Assembly: GCF_001625305.1 (NCBI RefSeq)
Contig: NW_017802379.1
Span: 2,414,529 to 2,478,528, forward strand
DNA: 64,000 nucleotides
Source: Branchiostoma belcheri
Taxonomy: Eukaryota; Chordata; Leptocardii; Amphioxiformes; Branchiostomatidae
Reading direction: 5' to 3'
The notes beneath the pieces are model-generated. The model was not told the DNA's origin. It did no database searches and worked only from the letters and a program-made list of their open reading frames with translations. The position numbers were made by a program, and so were the translations under genes. The stretch's first letter is position 1; each line of letters starts with the position of its first letter. Positions 11,930-22,265 of this stretch are shown here, in pieces.

Positions 11930-14012
11930 ATTTGAAGAGATGAGAAGATAGCGCCCCAGACGTCGTGTTTGTTTCCACAGCTAAATTTGCCGCTCAAAAC
12001 GGACCACTGCCCCTGGTTGGGCAGACAAATTATCCCTCAGGCTCGGAGCGCAGTACAAACTCCACATCCGTTCTCAGCCTGTTCCTAATCCTACTCACTC
12101 ACGTGGAGGTGACCCTCAACCCCGCGCTGCCCGTTTCTAGCCGCTAACAAGCTTAGACAGCGAGACTACCCAGTAATGACATAGCCTGGCCTGACGGAAG
12201 GACGTCTGTGTTCAGAACAACGCGGCTGCCGGCCACACAAACAAGAAACAAGAGTTGTATTAAATAAAAACCTTCCTCCGCACGCACAAGCTAATTAAGC
12301 ATGACCGGCGCGTTCTCTCATGTAGCCAATCTATTAAGGGTACGGCACAACAGAACTTGCTGTGTGCATTTCTAAAACGTTTGCCAGTCGACGTTCTTTA
12401 TCGCCATCTGTTGAAAATGGTAAGAGTTATTCCACAGAATTCCGCCGTACATTTACCATATGTAGTCAGTGCGTCCCGACTCCGGAGCATTCCTAGACAA
12501 CCCCTGGAAGTAATCCAACCTGAAGAAAAGATCGCCCCCTGCCGTACTTCTTAGAAGATTACCCGGTGTCCAGCCTGAGTTCCTGTAAAAGGCCGGGGCG
12601 CGACGTTGACAAACTGAGACGTTGTTCGGCAGGCTCCCCCGGTCTCCTACCGGCTCGCTGCCTGCTGTTTCCGATGATCCGTACTGTACACGACACACAT
12701 TCTTATGGATCAGAGCGGGCCTCCCAAATAAAGATCCCCCAGCGGTTATGGATGCGTCCGTGCCGTCTCTATTGTCCCGTGTGTACGCGTGTGCTTATCA
12801 ACTGGTGGTCGCAAATAAAGCGAAGACAAGACATGCAGCAGTGCCTCTTGCAAATGTCTTATCTGTCCTCTTGGTGGCTGCTTGGATCTTCTTGTTCACC
12901 TCCGAAATCCACACATAAGGCCAAGCTCTGACCGACTGCACAAAATCCCAGAGTTCCCGACCTCGTACCCCCTATAACGTCCTGCTGTCGTGAGGGGCCA
13001 CCCCGGCCATTGTTTGCGCGGGCTTCCCCCTGCCTGGCCCCGCCGGACCGGTCTGTTTACACCCGGGGACCACGCCGTCGTTTCCCCGGCCAGGTCCTCC
13101 CAGTCAGCGTGGCCGCCGCGGTCAAACCGATAATCAGCCGACTTTAGGATTCAACAGGGACCGATCAGGAGATATTACCGGGGAGGGAGGGTGTCTGGCA
13201 TACAAGCTTTTACATCCGTGACGGATCAATTATCAAAGCGTAAAGTACAGATATGGAGACCGTATTTGGCGGTGTCGCTAATAGAATTCTTTTCACATGT
13301 GTGGTTTGAAACACATTTGTCACGAAAATTGAATATTTCGGAAGTTCTTGGAAGGTAATGTATCATATCATAAGTACATGTTGATAACTTTGAAGCAGCG
13401 ACAAAGACCAACAACCACCATCTATTTTTACGACGCCTTGGTAATTAAAATAGTAAATACAGGAAGATAAAGAAATGCCATAACCCTTGTGATTTACAGA
13501 AGACGTGATGAGTGCAAGATTAACTCGGATTAAGTTAATCTGTTTATATAGGATCATAGGTTCCGTGACACCAGTACTCGCACTCAACAAACACAACTAT
13601 TTATACAGTTCGGATTGTTTTACCTAATAGGCTTGGACTGGTAGTACCCTTGGAAATGTAGAACTTCACTTGATATAATGCTTTTGCAATTGGATGTCAA
13701 CCTGGATTCACTCAGAGCTCTTGTACTGAACACTTGCCTGACGGGTATCATTGGAAACTTGGCAACCTCCACTTAAATACCTTTCTCTCGGGTTAAACGA
13801 AGGAAAGATCTCTTAACCTAAACAGAGAAATCATTCGCTGAAGTCTCTTTTTCTACCTCCATGCTGAAGGGTACCAGAACCTTTTAAAGGATTGGGGTAA
13901 CAAGGCCATGGCTTGTTGGTGAACCAATTCACACATCGCGCCTACGAAGTGCTAATCTCTTGCGCTCCCTGTCGGCTAGTTTGAAAATTGCAGTTCAGTT
14001 GAACGAAGCAAC
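11930..14012. other. Intergenic interval
   Basis: It contains a GC-rich patch at about 12,950-13,150. The open frames at 12,357-12,931 overlap on both strands without recognisable domains or clear splice structure. No supported gene. Confidence 0.5.
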
Positions 14013-16483
14013 TCCCCTCGAAAATACTAAATGTTAAAAGTTTTAAACGACTGTTAAAATGAAGTATTATTTCCCTGCGTACTGGGCAATCATGCAAAAA
14101 AGACATGAGCAATGCCAATAAAGAATTCGCAATTTATTCATTGTTCACCATCCACTGCCAATGACAACTAACAATGCAATATGTTGAATTGGAAATAATT
14201 AAATTGAAACTTGAAACTTGTAGAGATCTATCGCAGTTAAAATACATTATAGTTTTGCACGATAAAGCTAGCTCTCCTCTAAGCGGTTGACAATCACTAC
14301 CACATACGTATGCGACACACATTATTTATAAATTGGTCTGGCGACCGATCATACCAGTGTTCGCCAGGGTACTGAATATGCACAATATAGACTTTTTCAT
14401 TGATAAACATTGGTGGCTATTCGTAACAAATAAGTCAATGACCTGACCCAGACGTCGCTCACCATGGTAACTGGTTGGGTTACATAATTATGTTACAAGT
14501 GCCATGCAGAACTGAGTTCAAGAGGGGCTGCATGGTCACAATATATATGAATGTTTCTGAGTAAGAATAAACAGAGCAGTAGTCTGTTAAGCAGGGCAAT
14601 GTGAAGGTAAACATAATGTTACCTTTCTAGTTCCAGATTTGCCACCCGATTGTTCCCGGTGAAGAGTCGCCTGACCCCGCGGCGGATCTCCCTCAGACGG
14701 AGGCCGTAGATGACGGGTTGACGGCGGAGTTCAGGATGACGAAGAACAGCGTCGGTCTGACCGCGGCGCAGTCGCCGCTGGCGGCACACCCGAGGACCGC
14801 GACGCAGTACGGCAGCCAGCCCACCAGGAACACGCCGGTGATCAGGACGATAGTGACGGCGGACTTTCTGCTGGTGCTGGGCGGCGCGCCGACGGAAGCT
14901 TCTTGTTTTAAAATGTCGCTGACGTGCTGCCACAGACTGTAGAACACTCTCACGTTGAAGAACACGATCGCCATCATGGGGATGAAGACGAGAACCAGGA
15001 TCAAGACCAGGTAACTGTGCGGTGTACCTCCTCCAAGCCAGGCACATCCGGGCTCGAACCTCTCACAGTTCCACCCAAAGACAGGCAGCATCGCCAGGAC
15101 TCCGCTCCACACCCAGACCACGGCGATCGCGACCTTGCATCTGTCGTTGGTGACCTGGTTGACGTATGTCATCCCGTGGACAATGAACCAGTAACGCTCG
15201 GCAGTCAGAGTCAGGAGGCTGTACGCGGACGACAGTCCACAGAGCAAGCCCGGAGTAAAGAGTCAGTCGCGCTACGGTAGTGGAAAGAGATCTAGAAGGA
15301 GACGTCGTCACGATATCGATAATAATTGCTGTGAGGAAGGTTATGCCCGTCAGGACATCGCTTGCTGCCAGGTTGGCCATGAGTATGTTGACCGGCTTGT
15401 GCAGTCGCTCTTGCTTGATGATTGCAGCTAGTGGCAACATATTTCCCAGTATAGACCAAATTGCAAGTCCAATGGTAACGTATTTTGTCCAATCGGCTAC
15501 AAATCCAACCGCATGGGTACTGTTACGCCCGCGGACATCAGATGCAGTAGACGTTGAATTTTCCTCCCCCCGTGAGCTGCTGTTGTTGTTCGCTGTAAAC
15601 GTGTCACAGTCCCGAAACGTATCGTTGCATGGGTGTGAAGTAGGAAAAACGTCCGCACTGTTGCTAATTTCTGTCGTGGAGTTCAGAACTGCCTTCGGTG
15701 CCGAAGTCATCTCCAAGCAAAAGCTTGTGATGGTAAAAACCATAAGTGCTGTCCGTATATAAATATTATTATTGCGCATCTTTTTAAGAGTCTGAAAAGA
15801 CACACTTCTTACAGAGATAGTCCTACGCTTGAATCTTATACCTGACTACCGCCGAAGGTTTGCCAACCTGTATCCTTGCGAAACCCTCTCCAAAAGTCTC
15901 CGACGAAAAGGCACAGGCATTCAGACGGGTGCCTGGCACGGTCTGTGCTGTCGAGTTGAGCTCTGCATACAATACCATCATCTGCTAGCTTAGTTGATTC
16001 CATTAAAATTTGCGCAGAGCATTTGCGATTGGCTTTTATAATAAGGTTTTTGAGACACCCTTTTTATGTAATGTACAAAGATTAGATTCAAGATATAGGA
16101 GATTGTCGGCTAGGATTACACTATAAAGCTTAGCACAATGATGCGAACAGGTGTTTTTGGAATTCAACACTAGGGGGAAGCTCTTACGTTCAGTCAGGCA
16201 ATTTAGGTAGAAGACGGTAACGTTATTGGACCATTCAGGGATTAAAGGTCTTTGTCATATTGCACAGTATAACAGTAGAATTTCACATCTAATACATGTA
16301 TCATATGCCCTAGCACTTTGGTTCGTCATTCCTGCGCACGACATGTTTCCGAAGCTCATTCTAAGATTAACAGGCATTTCCGACCTTCAACAACCACCTG
16401 CCGAGGCCACACGCTACCTAGGACAAAGTCTAAAGCTGTACTTAGCTGTCCGACATGAGTAACGAGGACTCAAAGCACAAAGT
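14013..16483. repeat. Left copy of a ~2.5-kb direct segmental duplication
   Basis: This segment is nearly identical to 22266-24777, including the flanks of the GPCR. It starts at CCTCGAAAATACTAAATG and ends near GGACTCAAAGCACAA. Scattered substitutions and small indels separate the copies. Homology covers coding and non-coding DNA alike, so this is a DNA-level duplication rather than retrocopying. Confidence 0.95.
14619..15779 (-). pseudogene. Frameshifted copy of a class A GPCR (S1P/LPA/cannabinoid-like)
   Basis: This copy aligns along its whole length with the intact receptor at 22886-24049. It has one extra T near 15263 (AAAGAGTCAGT versus AAAGAGCAGT), which breaks the frame before TM3. 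It also lacks one G in the run near 14714-14717 (GACGGGTTGAC versus GACGGGGTTGAC), which breaks it in TM7 just before the NPxxY region. The N-terminus also differs (MRNNNIYIRTAL versus MCKTRNTFVRTAL). Elsewhere the protein is almost unchanged, so inactivation is recent. A sequencing or assembly error, particularly in the G run, or a strain polymorphism remains possible. Confidence 0.8.
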
Positions 16484-17034
16484 TAGATGTATAGATGGAT
16501 TCTTGTTCGTTGATAAAGGTTATACATATTCTGGTAAACGATATTTAATACAACGTTTATCTCTGCAAATAATTTAAAAGCGTTATGATGAATATTAATA
16601 TCCACCGTTCAATATTTTAATGGGCACTGAGAAATGACAATCCACATCGCTCAAGCACTCCGTATTTATTCCAGTTGAAGAGAATAATTTCAGCTGTTAA
16701 TATCTTGTCCATAATTCTTTGCGATCAACAAACCAGACAATTTTGACATTACCACTTGACGATTGTGTCTTAAGTCCACTGGTCTAGCCTGGAGTCCAGC
16801 CTTGTTAGCTTTGGTCCGCTCCCCAAGATCCGCTACCCCGCCAACATGGCTACACTCGTCAGCACCAGGGCTTTCTCAGTATCCGGCATTACTTAAACAT
16901 ACTAACGTCGAAATTTGTTTGTTTGCATAACAGGTTAATTTGCCTTCCAGTATAATACACCAGTTTTGTAGGTTCAGTATAGACCAATACTGATGATACA
17001 TAATTTTGATACAATCAGCTCCACTCACAATAAT

Positions 17035-17125
17035 GTCGATAAATGTTGGGGTCTTTAACGTGCTCGAGGTGTGGCTTTCCTCATCAAACACGGGACCTAC
17101 GGGTTTACATTCCATCCAATAGCCT
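17035..17125 (-). mobile_element. SINE fragment (3' part)
   Basis: TCTTTAACGTGCTCGAGGTG and TCAAACACGGGACCT, read on the minus strand, match the conserved body of the tRNA-derived SINE seen at 35060-35345 (CACGTTAAAGAAC, GTCCCGTGTTTGGGAGAG). Confidence 0.6.
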
Positions 17126-17384
17126 ATTAGGTCAATCCATGCTGAAATAGAACTTTATTGCACGTGGTACAAAGTACGGCAAAGTACAAAAAAAGAAATG
17201 TGTTGAATAGGGCATAATGTAGAATAAAACCTAATATGTCCTAATCACTCAAACAGCAAGGGCTAGCACGTCATTGAGTAAGTGTTACAATCCGTGTTGA
17301 TTTGAATTTCCGGTTATGTTCACAATTCTCTTGTCTTGCACCAAGGTTGATAACCGGTCAGTCACCGATCAATGTGCATCATGT

Positions 17385-17495
17385 TTAGCCTCTTTCGCAG
17401 ACTTCTGAGGCGGCGGCGTTAATTTTTTTTCGGGGAGCGACGGGAGTTATGCCGCGGAGGGACGGTTTTGCCGCAGAGGGACTTTGCCGCCTAAG
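17385..17495. mobile_element. Truncated copy of the TTAGCCTC MITE family
   Basis: TTAGCCTCTTTCGCAGACTT, then CGGGGAGCGACGG and GAGGGACTTTGCCG, match the left half of the element at 34243-34444. The right arm is missing. It lies about 320 bases upstream of the ApeC A promoter. Confidence 0.75.
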
Positions 17496-17819
17496 AAAGG
17501 TGCAATATCATTATCAGGGTGACGTTGTGAGTAAACGTTGAGTCGAACACTGCCTGACCAGGAGTAACCGATGGCGTGCGTGTGCACATCCACGTCTTGC
17601 ACCGGAAATCGTCCCAACTGCTGATTTCAGCAACCTGTATTTAAGATCTTGGGTAAAGCTAAAACAAATTTCAGACATAAGCAGGAAAACAAAATTCCTG
17701 ATTTCCTGTGTATGCACCAGAAGGCCCGACTTGTTTGCACGTGTGTGGCTCGTTGTTTTGCATAGCTATATAGGCGTCACACGTTTTAAATGCCACGTAA
17801 TCATTAAGATAAGGGCACC

Positions 17820-17828
17820 TTTATAAAG
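17820..17828 (+). promoter_or_regulatory. Candidate TATA box of ApeC gene A
   Basis: TTTATAAAG lies upstream of a short probable non-coding first exon (about 17,850-17,910) that ends at the strong donor GCATT|GTAAGTACC. The coding exon begins after the pyrimidine-rich acceptor CTCTTCCAG at 18139, 22 bases before the ATG. Promoter position is inferred from this arrangement. Confidence 0.5.
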
Positions 17829-18161
17829 CGAGCTTGCTAAGAGCCTAGGTAGAATCGACAGACCTGCAAGCTAGGGAAGGCGACCAAACGGCACCTAGGA
17901 AACTTGCATTGTAAGTACCACCATGTTATAACTTCGAAGCGTTCGAAACCCGTTGTTTTTCGGACATTCTCCTGTCTTTTACGTTCAAAATTCTTCCATT
18001 GCAATCAGAATTGATCTCAAATAGAAAAGTATATATAACAATTTGATAAGTAAAAAACAGAATAGCCCTGTTAGATATGTCTCCTTCTCAAGCCGACAAT
18101 TACTAACTTTGCTGTCTTTTTTCCTTTCTTCTCTTCCAGAAAGGAAAGTCAAAACTTCACC

Positions 18162-21100
18162 ATGAAATTCGCGCCGCTCGTTGGATTGTTCATACTGTCT
18201 ATAGTATGCCAAACTCAGTCCGCTCCGGCCGAACTGAAAGCCGCTGAGGTTGACCAAGAGCAGACCAGGAGAAGGCGGTCCATCCTCGCAGCGGTCATCC
18301 CCGCGGCAATCGATCTGCTGCAGCAGGGGATAGAGGAATACGGGCGGCGGAAAGCTCAGGAGCTGGAGGAAGCCCAGCTCGAGGCCCTCCGAGACATCCA
18401 GCGGAAACTTGGCGTTCTGGACCGGAAGGTCGACGCACTCCAACGCACCATTGGACGGCTGCAGTTTGGGCAGCAATGGCTAGAGGGCGCTGTGCTGTAC
18501 GGCAATGACATTCAGGTAGGAAGACACATACATTTACCATTAGTTTCATTGTTGAGATGGCTATTAAGGGGAGAATTATTGTTGGCTTATGTCTGATTAT
18601 GATATCAACGCACATTAGCGGCTTTTCTTGGAATTACAGGCGTGCATTTTTAAATTTGTTGAAAATGTTGAAACGGGATAACTGAAGAGAGGACGAATAT
18701 TTTATATATATATTATATTATTATATTTTCATGATTTGGGACTTGTTATTTCAGAGGTTGGAATATTTCCTGGACTTCTTGGAGAGACGCCTGAGCCCGG
18801 GAAACAGCGGGCAGCTGGTGCCGACTAACCTGGCGGAGGAGTGGGCGGATGCCGTACTCTCTCTGGACGACGACGGAGCAGGACAGGTAAGGATTTTCCG
18901 TCCGAGTCTGAATAGATAGCAAATATATACATGCAATATTCACAACGATCCCTCTCCTTAGTACAACAGGTTTTACTTACAATGCTAACTCCCAAAAAAT
19001 TGTATAACAACACTAATATCTACTAGTATTTTGATTAACCTTTATGCAATGAGGCCGCCATGTTTGTTTGTGACCTCAAGTGTTGGCTGTCTAATAAACA
19101 TGTTCCGTTTCGTAATTAATGCAAATACACAACACTCTTTTTCTTACTGATACAGGTTTTACATAATATCCATGAAATGATCATCGGATCTTCTGGACTT
19201 TTCGGCCGAAACTCGCTCTTCGTTCTGTACGAGAGCACTCTGGATGGGCAGTCGGACCAATACTGGCCCAAGGTAAGGAATTTCAGTACATCATCTATGT
19301 TGGATACTAGTAGTACATGTATATAGAATACCATTGGCTTAAGCTTACATCTAGGCAGTGTAATAAGTTATTGTCTACATATTACACTAGTACGTTGCGT
19401 ACTATATAGAATCTTGATATAGCCATATTACTATTGCATAATTACAATTTGGATTCTGAAACGTTTTTCTAAATTATTTCCAGGTTCGCCAGTTTCTGGA
19501 TTTCACGTTTTCGATCCAAATAGCCGGGTACGCCGCCTGGGTGACGTCACTCAACATCAAGAACAGGACCCTGCAGGAGGTTAGTGACGTCATCGACACG
19601 GCCAACACCCGGATTGAGCAACAGAGAGTTTTCCTGCTGCCTTACACTAAAGGTAAGCAGTGTTTGTTTTAAAACGTACTTCCCATTCCATATGGGATCA
19701 TATGGTGTATAGGGCAGCGACAATAGTCTTTTCCTTGGCCCTTGGGCCACACAGCGGTACCGGAACATATAATACTATTACTACAGAGGGGTCTAGTCCA
19801 CTGGTAGCAGTGTGTATAGGGTGTAAGGCCAGGGATCTAAGTGCTAAGCAGATCTATAGAAGCAGTGTGTAACCTTTTCGAAATCTTTAATTTTCCTGGT
19901 ATTGTTGTTGAACTGTCCCCCCACTTTTAGAATATTTTGTATATATAATTTTTTTGTTACATTTTTTTTCCTATTTTCTTCTTTAGAGTGGCCCAAGGGA
20001 TCGTACGGTCTACCGAGGACCAACACAGGCTGCCCTGTAGCTGCGAACGCTAGGTGGCGCGGCGGAGTACGTCACCACGACACTGAAGACGACGACAACA
20101 GCAACGCCTGGATCGGCGGCATCCACTTCGACGGCGGCTACGGAAGGAACATGGACCAAAAGTTCTGCATGAAGGTCAGTTTTGCTTTAATACTTCGGTC
20201 AGTGGGTGTCGCCATGTTGGTCTGTGACGTCTTGGGTCGGCCATCTTGTTTTCGGAATATCTACCAAATTATAAAAATAGTTCTCTCTTTTTTGGGTAGT
20301 CAATACCGACCCTTTTGGCTGCAGGTTATGCAAAGAGTTGTATGGATATTGTCATGTCTAGAATCTTAAGTTATTTTGGTACAGTATTGCAACACAAATA
20401 TACAATTGTATGCGCGTGTTTTCAGACTGATGCCGACATGGGTGAAGGGAACTGGCCAGCCGGGAACTACTGCATCTTCAAGAAGGGAAACTGTCCGACT
20501 GGTAAGTGTTGTACTAAGTCTGTCATATAATATAACATTTAATGAAATATTGAAATACGAACACATGCATCTTTCGAAATAGAGCATTTAATTATATTAT
20601 TGTAACTTCAAAGTAACGGTTCGATTCAAACCTTTTACTAGAGTTCCATCTATGCTGTGTTATGTTATGTTATGTGTAATGTTGTAAAGTTCCATCCATA
20701 CTGTGTTATGTTATGTGTAATGTTAACGTTATAATTATCCATACCGCATACTGCAAGAAAGTATCACGCACAAAAACGACTATTGTTGTCTCAGAAGACC
20801 ATGCTAGTTTGTGACGCCATGTACTGTTGTTTTCAGGTTTCCAGTGGGGTAAGCTGAAGTGGGACGACGAAGATGACGACAATCAGAACCGCGCGAGTGG
20901 CGCGTTGCCTGACGGGAGTTACGGCAGGAACACGGAGATCCAGTACTGTTGCCGGGGCGACGGGAGCGCGACCACGCCCATCGTCCTGCCCAGCCGCAGG
21001 CCGTTCTATCTCTTCCGCTTCAGGGCCGGATGTCAAAGGGTAAATCTATCACAAAATGTTCTGGTTGATGGAAATGCTTATAGTTCGATTTGTACAATCA

Positions 21101-21587
21101 AAATATGAACGTTAACTTGTCAGCATGTGGGATGACAAAATTTACAAGAAGTGTGCTGCTCGTTTCACCGTTCCTTATCCCCTTTACTCTCCAAGAACAG
21201 GTTCAAGCATTGGCTTTTACGACTTGTTTTTAGTCGCTTTTATCGTGCTTTTTTTTGTTCTGGTGTTGTTGTGTCTTTTTTTTTTGGCGCAAACTTCAAT
21301 GTGTTCAAGTGATTTGGGTTTATAGCGTATTGACTTGACGTATATGATCTAATGGTGGCGTATTGGATACTGCCTTGCCAATTTGATACTGCATTGCAGT
21401 CACCAAGAGATCTTCTTGCAGATTATTAATAAGCTTCCTGTTTCCCCAGGTTGCAGACATGTCCGTCCGTGAGGAGTGGTTTCGGTGGGACGATGAAGAC
21501 GATGACAATCAGAACGGGTACTACGGCGCACACCCGTTTGATCATGGCGGCAGGAACCACCAGATTCACTACTGCTACTACTCTTAG
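18162..21587 (+). CDS. ApeC-domain secreted protein A (apextrin-like), 458 aa
   Basis: Eight coding exons join in phase: 18162-18515, 18755-18886, 19156-19272, 19484-19652, 19987-20174, 20426-20501, 20837-21039 and 21450-21587 (TAG). Residues 1-20 are a signal peptide (MKFAPLVGLFILSIVC). TRRRR at 35-39 is a furin-type site followed by a hydrophobic helix (SILAAVIPAAIDLL) and a coiled coil to about residue 100, then a helical middle region. From about residue 258 to the end is a full ApeC domain: [37 protein letters not shown], two [10 protein letters not shown] blocks, RAGCQR and the terminal HYCYYS. That gives eight cysteines and three acidic motifs. ApeC proteins in amphioxus are known to recognise bacterial cell-wall components, so an extracellular immune role is likely. 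The helical N-terminal half could oligomerise or insert in membranes; that is inference. The gene is convergent with paralog B. Confidence 0.93.
21340..21425. repeat. MITE-like remnant in the last intron of ApeC gene A
   Basis: GGTGGCGTATTGGATACTG and CCAATTTGATACTG resemble the interior of the short inverted-repeat element at 40533-40698 (GGCCAATGGATACTG, GGCCAATTTGATACTG). The ends are degraded. Confidence 0.45.
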
Positions 21588-21737
21588 ATAAAAAATATCG
21601 TTTTAACTACAAGTTCCAACACAACACAGATGAAACTTTCAAGCTATAGCTAGTTATATTAAGCTCACGCATTTAAATTGCCCTTCACAATAATGCTCTT
21701 GAAGTAGAGATGTGATATGAAAGATAACATCTAAAGG

Positions 21738-21743
21738 AATAAA
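21738..21743 (+). terminator. Candidate poly(A) signal of ApeC gene A
   Basis: AATAAA lies about 150 bases after the TAG stop of the last exon. Confidence 0.5.
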
Positions 21744-22265
21744 AAAACTGATCCATTCAACCACGCCATTGTTGGTTGAGCTAGCTGATGTAAACCAAGG
21801 ATTAATCTATTACAGTGGGCAACATGGAACAAGAGTGTAAATACATGTACTGTATAATCGTGGTGAAGTCAAAGACGTAATGCGTAATAGCCGTGTGACG
21901 TGAGCAGTGCCGGTCTATAAATAACAATACTAGCGTTTGATTGAGAAATGGTATGGTGTTTGGCCTTTAATTGTTTATTAAATGCTTCACCTTACATGTC
22001 ATATAGCACAATAAAATATGGCAGAGTACCTAACGTGTTTGTCATGCCTAGCCCCTATAGCTATTGTGCCATTGAAGATCGAATAGATTTATACCCGGAC
22101 AGAAACTGACTGGAAAGGTGCAATTCAATCTATCTTCCCGAGAAATTGAAGAGTGACTTAAATGTGCGTTTGTCAATGTTAGGGCACGTGCGTGTTTGTA
22201 ATGAAATACGACGGTCTAGCGATATTCGTGCTTCTATCGTTTACCGCCTGAGATCCATGATGCAG

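Noticed and set aside
12357-12931. Overlapping frames of 65-121 residues on both strands
   Set aside because: No recognisable domain, no consistent splice sites, and GC-rich background makes such frames likely by chance.
14718-15762. Plus-strand frames across the GPCR copies (also 22977-24065)
   Set aside because: Antisense shadows of a GC-rich receptor gene; identical in both copies because the DNA is duplicated.
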